Source: Treponema sp.
GTDB taxonomy: Bacteria > Spirochaetota > Spirochaetia > Treponematales > Treponemataceae
Length of the DNA stretch: 64,000 bases
Assembly (NCBI GenBank): GCA_017934745.1
Contig: JAGBIY010000015.1
Coordinates: 1 to 64,000 of the forward strand
Reading direction: 5' to 3'
Shown here: piece by piece, positions 28,016 to 34,674 of the stretch
Layout: every line of letters starts with the position of its first letter
How positions within the stretch are numbered: the first letter of the stretch is position 1
Notes under the pieces: model-generated
Databases searched by the model: none
What the model saw: the letters and a program-made list of their open reading frames with translations, nothing else
What the model was told of the DNA's origin: nothing
Made by a program: the position numbers and the translations under genes

Positions 28016-29368
28016 ATGGCAAAGAAGAAAGAAACGATATACAAATGCTCCGAATGCGGCTATACGCAGCCTCGCTGGCTTGGAAGGTGTCCCAGCTGCT
28101 CTTCCTGGAACACCCTCGAAGAGTGCATCGTCGATCCCAATTCGACGACCGCGGCCTTCACCGGTTCCTCTGCGACAGAGAAAGTGAAACCGGTGCCGCT
28201 CTCTACAGTCTCCGCCCAGGAAAATTCTCGGATTGTGACGGGAATCAGCGAACTCGACAGGGTGCTCGGCGGCGGCGCGATGAGGCGGAGCGCGATACTT
28301 TTGGGCGGCGAACCCGGAATCGGAAAATCCACATTGATGATTCAGACCTGCGCCGCTGTCCACAAGGTCACGAGCGGAAGAATCCTCTACATTTCAGGCG
28401 AGGAGAGCGCGGGGCAGATAAAGGGCAGGGCGGACCGTCTCCACCTCGACACTAGCGGAATCGAAATCCTCTGCACAATGAGGCTTGAGGACATAAAGGA
28501 CGCCCTCGTCGCGCTGAATCCCGTCTTCGTCATCATCGATTCCATACAGACGGTCTATTCCGTTGAGGCCGGCATCGTGCCCGGAACTGTCAACCAGCTA
28601 AAATACTGCGCGAACGAGCTCATCGGCTGGGTGAAGGAGCGCGACAGCGTGATGATAATGTCGGCCCACGTCACGAAGGAAGGGACGATAGCCGGCCCGA
28701 AGTCTCTTGAGCACATGGTGGACACCGTGGTTTCGTTCGAGCGCAACGACGATGAAGTCCGCTTTCTCCGCGCGAGCAAGAACCGATTCGGCTCCGTCGA
28801 CGAGCTCGGGCTTTTCGCGATGGGCGAGACCGGACTTGAGTGCGTGAAGGACCCCAGCACCATGTTCATAACGAAGCGCACCGACAAGACTCCTCCGGGA
28901 ATCGCCAACACCTGCGTATTCGAGGGGAGCCGCGCTTTCGTCGTGGAAATTCAGGCGCTCACCGTTCCAGCGAAGGCTTCCATTTCCCGAGTTTATTCCG
29001 ACAAAATCGATTCGGCCCGTGTCGCCCGTGTCGCCGCGGTTCTTGAAAAGAAAACTGGTTTGCATTTTTCGGACATGGATTTGTACATAAATGTCGCCGG
29101 AGGCGAGCGGCTCAAGGAAAGCGCAATCGACGCCTCCCTTGCCGCAGCCTTGTACTCCGCCCGGACGGATTTGCCGATAGGCGACGGCATCGTGATTCTG
29201 GGCGAGTTGAGCCTTGCCGGAGAAATCCGCCCGATACAGCGTCTCAGGCAGAGAATAAAGACAGCGAAGGAGCTTGGCTTCCACACCGTCGTCTCTCCTG
29301 AGAGGGATTCCGAGTCTGTTCAGATTCTTTCGTTAAAAGATATGTTAAAAACCGTCTTTGGAAAGTAA
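28016..29368 (+). CDS. radA: DNA repair protein RadA
   Basis: RadA (Sms) is a RecA-like branch-migration ATPase that helps process recombination intermediates. The 450-residue protein has the four-cysteine zinc finger (C11, C14, C25, C28), Walker A GEPGIGKST at 98-106 and Walker B FVIIDSIQTV. The RadA-specific KNRFG is at 255-259, and a C-terminal Lon-protease-like domain follows from about 290. All signature residues are intact and the length is usual. It appears to be transcribed alone. The likely small RNA gene starts about 90 nt after its stop. Confidence 0.98.
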   Translation: MAKKKETIYKCSECGYTQPRWLGRCPSCSSWNTLEECIVDPNSTTAAFTGSSATEKVKPVPLSTVSAQENSRIVTGISELDRVLGGGAMRRSAILLGGEPGIGKSTLMIQTCAAVHKVTSGRILYISGEESAGQIKGRADRLHLDTSGIEILCTMRLEDIKDALVALNPVFVIIDSIQTVYSVEAGIVPGTVNQLKYCANELIGWVKERDSVMIMSAHVTKEGTIAGPKSLEHMVDTVVSFERNDDEVRFLRASKNRFGSVDELGLFAMGETGLECVKDPSTMFITKRTDKTPPGIANTCVFEGSRAFVVEIQALTVPAKASISRVYSDKIDSARVARVAAVLEKKTGLHFSDMDLYINVAGGERLKESAIDASLAAALYSARTDLPIGDGIVILGELSLAGEIRPIQRLRQRIKTAKELGFHTVVSPERDSESVQILSLKDMLKTVFGK

Positions 29369-29425
29369 AAACTTTAGGTGCTTTGTAAAAAAATCAAAAA
29401 AAGTGGAGATTTTGGAGAAAATGAC

Positions 29426-29453
29426 TTGAATTTTTAATCCGTTGTGGTAAGAT
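29426..29453 (+). promoter_or_regulatory. Promoter of the candidate small RNA
   Basis: TTGAAT, a 16-nt spacer and TAAGAT, the latter preceded by TGG to make an extended -10, form a strong promoter in the gap after radA. No open reading frame follows. Confidence 0.55.
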
Positions 29454-29459
29454 TCAAAC

Positions 29460-29557
29460 AGCTTGTAAAAAAAGCTGATAAACTCTCTCCGATGACTAGG
29501 CAACTAGTCGGCAAGGGGCTTCTTGGATGTCATCCTCGAAGTCCCTTGTTTATTTTA
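29460..29557 (+). ncRNA. Candidate small RNA of about 98 nt
   Basis: From the predicted start near 29460 the transcript would fold into three hairpins. The first is a short stem, CAGCTT with AAGCTG (29459-29477). The second has GACTAG and CTAGTC around a GCAA tetraloop (29494-29509). The third is an 11-bp stem CAAGGGGCTTC / GAAGTCCCTTG with one G-U pair (29512-29548), followed by TTTATTTTA as an intrinsic terminator. There is no credible coding frame. It does not match the SRP, 6S, tmRNA or RNase P signatures I know. The alternative is simply the radA 3' end with its terminator; the internal promoter argues for a separate RNA. Confidence 0.45.
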
Positions 29558-29593
29558 GCCGGGCCTGTCTGACAACTGCGCCTTTCGGACAGG
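29538..29593 (-). other. 3' region of cysE facing the small RNA
   Basis: CCTGTC (29564-29569) and GACAGG (29588-29593) form a 6-bp stem just beyond the cysE stop on the minus strand. No T tract follows, so it is a poor terminator. No gene lies here. Confidence 0.3.
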
Positions 29594-29594
29594 T

Positions 29595-30464
29595 CTATTG
29601 GCTGACCATGGTGTGCGGCGGCACGGACTGCATGACCCATGTGTTTCCTCCAATCGTGCAGCCTTCCCCGATTACGGTTTTTCCGCCGAGAATCGTGGCG
29701 TTCGCGTATATCGTAACGTTGTCTTCGATTGTCGGATGCCGCTTCTTGTCCTGCAGCTCCTTCTTCACGCTCAAGGCTCCAAGTGTCACTCCCTGATAGA
29801 TTTTCACGTTCTTTCCAATCACTGTGGTCTCCCCGATTACGATGCCCGTTCCGTGGTCGATGAAGAAACTCTCCCCGATTGTGGCTCCCGGGTGGATGTC
29901 GATTCCCGTTTTTCCGTGGACGTACTCAGTCATGATTCTCGGAATGACGGGGACTCCGTTGATGAAAAGGAAGTGCGCCAGACGGTAGACCATTATCGCC
30001 TCAAGGCCTGGGTATGACACTATGACTTCCTCGCTGCTTTTTGCCGCGGGATCTCCGTTGAACATGGCCATCATGTCAAGGTTTATCATTCTGCGCAGGT
30101 TTGGAATCTCTTCGATGAGCGCGAGCGTCGTCTTCTCTGCCAGAGCGGAGCGGAGTTCCTGCTCCATCTTGTTCTCATTCTGCTGGGAGAATTCGTAAAT
30201 CATTGCTTTCTGGATTTCCTTCGTGAGCATTGCGATGATTCTGTTGACTCTTTGTCCTGTCATGTACCTTAAGTTGTCGGAATCGATGTCCTCCGCCTTT
30301 TTGAATCCAGGAAAAATCAAGCATTGAAGGTCGTGCAGGACTTCCACTACATTTTCCCTGTTCGGGAATGTGTAGTTGCCGTTTTTGTTTATCCCACCGA
30401 CTTCTTCGTATGAGTCCAGAATTTTGTCTATCATGGAATCTACGCATGTGGAGTTGCCGTTCAT
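29595..30464 (-). CDS. cysE: Serine O-acetyltransferase
   Basis: CysE transfers acetyl from acetyl-CoA to L-serine, the first step of cysteine synthesis. The 289-residue protein has an N-terminal helical domain to about residue 160. A left-handed beta-helix of hexapeptide repeats follows, with the catalytic DIHPGATIG and FFIDHGTGIVIGETT segments and GGNTWV near the end. The length and order resemble the EpsC/SAT-like subgroup. An AGAGG site precedes the ATG. It stands alone on the minus strand, and cysK is not adjacent. The C-terminus ends soon after the repeats, without the usual cysteine-feedback and CysK-binding isoleucine tail, so complex formation is doubtful. Confidence 0.93.
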   Translation of the reverse strand: MNGNSTCVDSMIDKILDSYEEVGGINKNGNYTFPNRENVVEVLHDLQCLIFPGFKKAEDIDSDNLRYMTGQRVNRIIAMLTKEIQKAMIYEFSQQNENKMEQELRSALAEKTTLALIEEIPNLRRMINLDMMAMFNGDPAAKSSEEVIVSYPGLEAIMVYRLAHFLFINGVPVIPRIMTEYVHGKTGIDIHPGATIGESFFIDHGTGIVIGETTVIGKNVKIYQGVTLGALSVKKELQDKKRHPTIEDNVTIYANATILGGKTVIGEGCTIGGNTWVMQSVPPHTMVSQ

Positions 30465-30566
30465 AGTTGACCTCTTGTTGAAATGAAAATCTGCGGATTG
30501 CCGAAAACACTATCATAAAAAATTTGAAAATACTACAATCGGCAGCCCAAATTTTTTCAAATTCTG

Positions 30567-30595
30567 TTGACACATTGGAAAAGATAGTCTATATT
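30567..30595 (+). promoter_or_regulatory. Strong promoter for tRNA-Thr/rpmG/tRNA-Trp/secE/nusG
   Basis: A perfect TTGACA, exactly 17 nt, then TATATT. The start near 30602 lies about 20 nt before tRNA-Thr. It is the best promoter in the window and sits at the head of the information-processing cluster. Confidence 0.85.
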
Positions 30596-30622
30596 CTTCA
30601 AACACGTTCATTGAAAAAAAAC

Positions 30623-30695
30623 GCTCTTGTAGCTCAGTCGGTAGAGCACAGCATTGGTAGTGCTGAGGTCAGCGGTCCGATTCCGCTCGGGAGCT
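30623..30695 (+). tRNA. tRNA-Thr (anticodon GGT)
   Basis: The full cloverleaf can be drawn: acceptor GCTCTTG with CGGGAGC (two G-U pairs), D stem GCTC/GAGC, anticodon stem CAGCA/TGCTG with loop TTGGTAG giving GGT, and T arm AGCGG/CCGCT with loop TCCGATT. It is 73 nt including the discriminator T. The CCA end is not encoded, so it must be added post-transcriptionally. Confidence 0.95.
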
Positions 30696-30728
30696 AACAA
30701 AAAAACAAATTAGGAGTTATAGAATACT

Positions 30729-30905
30729 ATGGGTAGCAAGAAGAAGACATCTATCGATATCATTGCTCTTCAGTGCACAGAATGCAAACGCAAGAATTAT
30801 ACTACGACAAAGAATCGTAAGAACATCACTGGAAAGCTCGAGAAGAACAAGTATTGCCCATTCTGCCGCAAGGAAATCCTTCACAAGGAAACAAAGGCGA
30901 AATAA
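30729..30905 (+). CDS. rpmG: 50S ribosomal protein L33
   Basis: The 58-residue protein is too short for many gene finders. It begins [16 protein letters not shown] and has four cysteines in two CxxC pairs (16/19 and 43/46), so this is the zinc-binding C+ form of L33. A TAGGAG site precedes the ATG. It lies between tRNA-Thr and tRNA-Trp, the typical bacterial context upstream of secE-nusG. Confidence 0.95.
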   Translation: MGSKKKTSIDIIALQCTECKRKNYTTTKNRKNITGKLEKNKYCPFCRKEILHKETKAK

Positions 30906-30920
30906 GACATTGTTTATTCG

Positions 30921-30950
30921 TTCGCTTGACCTCGAAAGGTGTCAAGCGAA
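30921..30950 (+). terminator. 10-bp hairpin between rpmG and tRNA-Trp
   Basis: TTCGCTTGAC and GTCAAGCGAA form a perfect 10-bp stem with a 10-nt loop. The following TTGATATATTTT is a poor T tract, so it may act as a partial terminator or an RNase processing site separating rpmG from tRNA-Trp. Confidence 0.55.
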
Positions 30951-30962
30951 TTGATATATTTT

Positions 30963-31035
30963 AGGCGTGTAGCTCAGTCGGTAGAGTCCTGGTCTCCAAA
31001 ACCAGTTGTCGCGGGTTCGAGTCCTGCCGCGCCTG
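30963..31035 (+). tRNA. tRNA-Trp (anticodon CCA)
   Basis: Acceptor AGGCGTG pairs with CGCGCCT (one G-U). The D stem is GCTC/GAGT, the anticodon stem CTGGT/ACCAG with loop CTCCAAA giving CCA, and the T arm GCGGG/CCTGC with loop TTCGAGT. The discriminator G is as expected for tRNA-Trp. The CCA end is not encoded. It lies directly upstream of secE, as in many bacteria. Confidence 0.96.
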
Positions 31036-31091
31036 TTTTTTATTTGAAAATCATGGACAGTTTTTGACTGTTTTGAAAGAGGGGATTTGAC

Positions 31092-31271
31092 ATGACGAAA
31101 ATTGTGCAATTTTTCAAAGAGTGCGGTACGGAACTCAAGAAAGTTGTTTGGCCGACTCGCGATGACGTGGTTGCATCTGTCAGCGTGGTCGTTGTTTCTT
31201 CTGTTATAATCGCCGTCATTCTTGGCTTGCTCGATGTCTTGTTCACGTCTGCAATGCGCCTCGTCTTCTAG
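31092..31271 (+). CDS. secE: Preprotein translocase subunit SecE
   Basis: The 59-residue single-span membrane protein clamps SecY in the translocon. The amphipathic segment FFKECGTELKKVVWPTRDD contains the conserved VWPTR motif and is followed by one hydrophobic helix (VASVSVVVVSSVIIAVILGLL). This is the short form, lacking the two extra N-terminal helices of E. coli SecE. A GAGGGG site precedes the ATG. The tRNA-Trp-secE-nusG order confirms the call. Confidence 0.96.
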   Translation: MTKIVQFFKECGTELKKVVWPTRDDVVASVSVVVVSSVIIAVILGLLDVLFTSAMRLVF

Positions 31272-31321
31272 TTTCGTTTTTCTTCGATTAAAATCTGTTT
31301 TAGACTTCTTAGGGTAGTTTC

Positions 31322-31915
31322 ATGGCAAAAAGCTGGTATATCGTCAATACTTACACAGGTTATGAGAACAAAGTTGAGCAGACGCTTAAACTTAAGGTCG
31401 AAAGCGGAGAGATAAGCCCTGATGTTCTTACAAGCATCAAAGTTCCTATCGAGGAAGTCATTGAGTTTGTGAAGGTCAAGAACAGAAAGACTGGTGTCGA
31501 AGAAGAGAAAAAACGCACAAAGAAGAACAAGATTCTTCCTGGTTATATCCTTCTTGAGCTTGATTTGCCTGAAATCGGTTGGAAAGACGCTTGTTCCGCC
31601 ATACGCCGCATAAGAGGTGTGACTGGTTTTGTCGGCACAGATCCGAATGTGCGGCCGAGACCGCTTTCGACATCTGAAGCCAGAAAACTTCTCCAGTTGG
31701 CAGGAGAGCTTCCGGGCGAGAAGAATGTCAAAATCAAGCAGATTTACGTTGTCGGAGATCAGGTCAGAATCAACGAAGGACCTTTCGCCAACTTCAACGG
31801 AACTGTCGAGGAGATTCTTGCGGAGAAGAACAAGCTCCGCGTCCTCGTCCAGATTTTTGGCCGTGCGACTTCTGTCGAGATTGAAGTCGGTCAGGTTGAA
31901 AAACTTGTGAAATAA
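31322..31915 (+). CDS. nusG: Transcription termination/antitermination factor NusG
   Basis: NusG binds RNA polymerase and couples it to Rho or the ribosome. The 197-residue protein starts with the NGN domain ([20 protein letters not shown]). It ends with a KOW domain ([21 protein letters not shown], then [17 protein letters not shown]). The segment [15 protein letters not shown] is conserved. The ribosome site GGGTA is weak. It lies 50 nt after secE and precedes the L11 operon leader. Confidence 0.97.
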   Translation: MAKSWYIVNTYTGYENKVEQTLKLKVESGEISPDVLTSIKVPIEEVIEFVKVKNRKTGVEEEKKRTKKNKILPGYILLELDLPEIGWKDACSAIRRIRGVTGFVGTDPNVRPRPLSTSEARKLLQLAGELPGEKNVKIKQIYVVGDQVRINEGPFANFNGTVEEILAEKNKLRVLVQIFGRATSVEIEVGQVEKLVK

Positions 31916-31937
31916 GTGATAAGTCAAAAATAGAGTG

Positions 31938-31963
31938 TCAAAGTCTTTTCATGGATTTTGACG
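31938..31963 (+). other. Hairpin after nusG
   Basis: GTCAAAGTC and GATTTTGAC form a 9-bp stem with one G-U pair, followed by a loose T-rich run. It may be a partial terminator between nusG and the L11 operon. Confidence 0.45.
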
Positions 31964-31975
31964 CTTTTATATTTT

Positions 31976-32029
31976 GGGAGGAGTAAAAGTCCGTTGGACA
32001 AAGTTGCTCCGTCAAAACCAATAAGGAGC
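31976..32029 (+). promoter_or_regulatory. Possible leader switch of the L11-L1 operon
   Basis: GCTCC at 32006-32010 can pair upstream with GGGAG (31976-31980), enclosing an inner AGTCC/GGAC hairpin (31988-31999). It can alternatively pair downstream with GGAGC (32025-32029), which is the rplK Shine-Dalgarno sequence. The two folds exclude each other and would open or close translation of rplK. Feedback by L1 on this mRNA is known in other bacteria; the binding here is inferred. Confidence 0.4.
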
Positions 32030-32034
32030 TTTTT

Positions 32035-32469
32035 ATGGCTAGTAAAAAAGTTGTAGAAGTTTTCAAAATTCAGGCGCCAGCTGGAGCTGCTACTCCGGCT
32101 CCACCGATTGGACCTGCTTTGGGACCTAAGGGTGTTTCTGCACCTCAGTTCTGTCAGCAGTTCAACGAGCGCACAAAGTCAATGGAGAAAGGGCTTGTAA
32201 TTCCAGCTGTCATCACAGTCTACTCAGACAAGTCTTTCACATTCGTCCTTAAGACACCTCCAGCAGCCGTCCTCATCAAGAAGGCTTTGAAGTTGGAGAA
32301 GGGTTCTTCAAACCCGCTCCGCGACAAGGTCGGCAAACTTTCTGCCGCTCAGCTTGAGGAAATCGCAAAAACAAAGATGCCGGATGTCAATGCCAACGAC
32401 ATCGAGGCTGCTAAGAAAATCATCGCCGGTACTGCTCGCAGCATGGGTGTTGAAGTGGAGGCTAACTAA
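32035..32469 (+). CDS. rplK: 50S ribosomal protein L11
   Basis: The 144-residue protein of the GTPase-associated centre contacts 23S rRNA helices 43-44. It carries the proline-rich hinge [21 protein letters not shown] and the C-terminal RNA-binding domain ending [11 protein letters not shown]. Its AAGGAGC ribosome site can be paired in a leader hairpin. The stop codon overlaps the rplA start by one base (TAATG), so translation of L1 is coupled. Confidence 0.98.
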   Translation: MASKKVVEVFKIQAPAGAATPAPPIGPALGPKGVSAPQFCQQFNERTKSMEKGLVIPAVITVYSDKSFTFVLKTPPAAVLIKKALKLEKGSSNPLRDKVGKLSAAQLEEIAKTKMPDVNANDIEAAKKIIAGTARSMGVEVEAN

Positions 32470-33158
32470 TGAAACACGGAAAGAATTATCGTGAAGCTCT
32501 CAAGAAGTACGATCCACAGCAGTCTTACGCTATTGACAAGGCTTGTGAGTTGGTTAAGAGCCTTCACTATGTGAAATTCGACGAGACTGTCGAACTCCAT
32601 GTCGCTCTCCGCCTTGGAAAGAGCCAGTCAGTTCGCGACACTCTCGTTTTCCCGAACCAGTTCACTGCTGAGAAGAAAGTTCTCGTGTTCTGTTCAGAGG
32701 ACAGGGCAAAGGAAGCTTTGGACGCTGGTGCCGCTTATGCCGGTTCTACAGAGTACATCGACAAGGTAAAGGGTGGCTGGCTTGATTTCGACATCGCCGT
32801 CGCTACTCCTGACATGATGAAGGACGTCGGTCGTCTCGGTATGGTTCTCGGTCGCAAAGGTTTGATGCCAAACCCGAAGACAGGAACTGTCACAAACGAC
32901 ATCGTTTCCGCCATCAACGAACTCAAGAAGGGTCGTACAGAGTACCGCGCTGACAAGACTGGAATCATCCACATCGCTGTCGGCAAGGTTTCTATGGAGC
33001 CTGCAAAAGTCGCTGAGAACGTGAACACACTTCTTTCTGAACTCAACCGCAAAAAGCCGGCTGATGCGAAGGCTGATTTCATCCGCTCTGTGTCAGTAAG
33101 CTCTTCTATGGGACCTGGCGTTTGGGTAGAAGTCGCAAGCGAGAAAGAGGAGGCGTAA
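32469..33158 (+). CDS. rplA: 50S ribosomal protein L1
   Basis: The 229-residue L1-stalk protein and likely translational repressor of its operon. It has YAIDKACELVKSLHYVKFDETVE at the N-terminus, the inserted domain with GRKGLMPNPKTGTVT, and the C-terminal VSSSMGPGVWVE. The start overlaps the rplK stop. Only three bases separate its stop from rplJ. Confidence 0.98.
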   Translation: MKHGKNYREALKKYDPQQSYAIDKACELVKSLHYVKFDETVELHVALRLGKSQSVRDTLVFPNQFTAEKKVLVFCSEDRAKEALDAGAAYAGSTEYIDKVKGGWLDFDIAVATPDMMKDVGRLGMVLGRKGLMPNPKTGTVTNDIVSAINELKKGRTEYRADKTGIIHIAVGKVSMEPAKVAENVNTLLSELNRKKPADAKADFIRSVSVSSSMGPGVWVEVASEKEEA

Positions 33159-33161
33159 TCT

Positions 33162-33707
33162 ATGGCAATCATGGCTAAAAAAATCCAGCCTGCTAAGACA
33201 GAGGCTATCGAAGCTACAAAAGAATCTTTCAAAGATTACAATGACTTCATCTTCACTGAGTATCGTGGATTGACTGTTGAGCAGATTACATCTCTCCGCA
33301 AGAAGCTCTACGAAAAGAACGCTCCGATGAAGGTTGTCAAGAACAACTTCGCAAAGGTCGCTTTCGACGAGATGAAGATTGAGAACGTCGCTGACTTCCT
33401 CAAGGGACCTACAGCTGTTGTCATGGTCAAAGAGGATTCAAACGAGGCTGCGAAAGTTCTTTTCGATTTCGCAAAAGACAATGACAAGCTCGTCGTGAAG
33501 GGCGGCTACATTGGCAACGAAATCTACGATGTTGCAAAAATCGAGGCTTATTCAAAAGTTCCTGGAAAGAAGCAGCTCATCGCAATGCTCATGTCTGCTA
33601 TCAATGGACCGGCTCAGAAACTCGCCGCTACATTGCAGGCTTATGTGGATAAAAAATCACAGGAAGGCGGAGCTGCTCCGGCAGCTGAAGCTCCAGCGGC
33701 TGAGTAA
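33162..33707 (+). CDS. rplJ: 50S ribosomal protein L10
   Basis: L10 anchors the L7/L12 dimers to the ribosome. The 181-residue protein has the FTEYRGLTVEQITSLRKKLYE N-domain and a C-terminal helix ending in Ala/Glu-rich AAPAAEAPAAE. GGAGG lies 8 nt before the first ATG, at 33162; a second in-frame ATG at 33171 is possible. With three bases between rplA and rplJ there is no room for the usual L10 leader. Confidence 0.97.
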   Translation: MAIMAKKIQPAKTEAIEATKESFKDYNDFIFTEYRGLTVEQITSLRKKLYEKNAPMKVVKNNFAKVAFDEMKIENVADFLKGPTAVVMVKEDSNEAAKVLFDFAKDNDKLVVKGGYIGNEIYDVAKIEAYSKVPGKKQLIAMLMSAINGPAQKLAATLQAYVDKKSQEGGAAPAAEAPAAE

Positions 33708-33712
33708 TTTGC

Positions 33713-33852
33713 CTGCTTGACTGTGAAGCAGGGTCAGGCTTCTAAAGCTGTGTACTGTCCCTGCGACAAATAAAAATGCGGACTATTCAGTTCAGTTTGT
33801 TCTGACCGCATAAAAATATTTTAGTTCGATTAAAAAAACACAAAATCGAACT
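33713..33852 (+). promoter_or_regulatory. Hairpin cluster in the rplJ-rplL spacer
   Basis: Three stems lie in the 167-nt spacer: CTGCTT/AAGCAG (33713-33731), ATGCGG/CCGCAT (33776-33811, followed by an A-rich run), and AGTTCGAT/ATCGAACT (33823-33852), which ends before the rplL AGGAGA site. They may set the four-to-one L12:L10 ratio by processing or partial termination; this is inference. Confidence 0.4.
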
Positions 33853-33874
33853 TGCCTATTTAGGAGAAGATAAT

Positions 33875-34252
33875 ATGGCAGCTCTTACAAATGATCAGAT
33901 TCTTGATGCAATCGCATCTATGACAGTTCTCGAGGCTTCTGAGCTCGTTAAGGCTATGGAAGAGAAGTTCGGAGTTACAGCAGCAGTCGCTGTTGCTGCA
34001 GGTCCAGCTGCTGGTGGCGCTGCTGCCGCTGAAGAGCAGACTGAGTTCACAGTTTCTCTCGACGGATTCGACGCTGCGAAGAAGATTGCTGTTATCAAGA
34101 TCGTTCGCGAAATCACAGGACAGGGACTTGGTGAGGCCAAGGCTACTGTTGAGGGCGCTCCAAAAGTTCTCAAAGAGGGTGTTTCTAAGGCTGAGGCCGA
34201 TGAAATCATCAAGAAGATCGAAGAGGCTGGCGGAAAGGCTTCAAAGAAATAA
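33875..34252 (+). CDS. rplL: 50S ribosomal protein L7/L12
   Basis: The 125-residue acidic stalk protein recruits translational GTPases. The N-terminal dimerisation helices contain [26 protein letters not shown]. An Ala/Gly-rich hinge follows ([14 protein letters not shown]), then the C-terminal domain with [22 protein letters not shown] strong AGGAGA site precedes the ATG. Codons are heavily biased, as expected for a very abundant protein. Confidence 0.98.
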   Translation: MAALTNDQILDAIASMTVLEASELVKAMEEKFGVTAAVAVAAGPAAGGAAAAEEQTEFTVSLDGFDAAKKIAVIKIVREITGQGLGEAKATVEGAPKVLKEGVSKAEADEIIKKIEEAGGKASKK

Positions 34253-34674
34253 GTCATTCCGAATGACGCTCAAAGGTGAATCGGTTTTTCAAACTGGTTC
34301 ACTTTTTTCGGCTTGATTCTGTTCCAGAATAACGGCCATGAAGTGCCTTTGGCATTTCGTTCTATAAAGGAACCGCTGATTTTCCGATTGGTTTGGAATC
34401 AGTTGGTTTTATCAGAGGTTCTCTTTGGACAATCTCTTTCCCGTTTGCGGTGGTGGTTGTCTATTTGATGCTTACGTTTAGGGATTTTTCGGTTTCTGGG
34501 CGTAGGCTTTATTTGTCTTTGGGGAGTTTTCGATAAGGACTGTTCGGCTTCCCCTGTAGATGCAATTTTTTGAAATGCTTTTCTTTCTGTGCTGTGAAGA
34601 GTTTGGTGTATGTCATACATGGAATTTGTCATGTAGCAGGCTGAAATAGTAATAAACCCAATCGGGAGAAATCG
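34253..34674 (+). other. 422-nt rplL-rpoB spacer
   Basis: No credible gene is present. It begins with the attenuator at 34276-34308. Further along are a T-rich unstructured stretch and an odd palindrome TGTATG-T-CATACA (34607-34619) some 55 nt before rpoB. A minus-strand open frame of 77 codons here is lysine/arginine-rich with no family resemblance and is not called. Such spacers usually hold the rpoB attenuator and RNase III sites. Confidence 0.5.
34276..34308 (+). terminator. Attenuator between rplL and rpoB
   Basis: GTGAA/TTCAC outer and GTTT/AAAC inner pairs form an interrupted stem that ends in TTTTTT, 24 nt after the rplL stop. A leaky terminator here would lower RNA polymerase subunit synthesis relative to ribosomal proteins, as known in E. 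coli. Confidence 0.65.

Noticed and set aside
29460..29557. SRP RNA, 6S RNA or a c-di-GMP riboswitch after radA
   Set aside because: The conserved SRP tetraloop region, the 6S large open bubble and the riboswitch core sequences are not present.
33741..33852. Stems between rplJ and rplL as a strong terminator
   Set aside because: None is followed by a clean T tract, so they are listed as regulatory or processing stems only.
34399..34632. 77-codon minus-strand frame in the rplL-rpoB spacer
   Set aside because: No ribosome site, no family resemblance, and a spacer of this kind is normally regulatory RNA.
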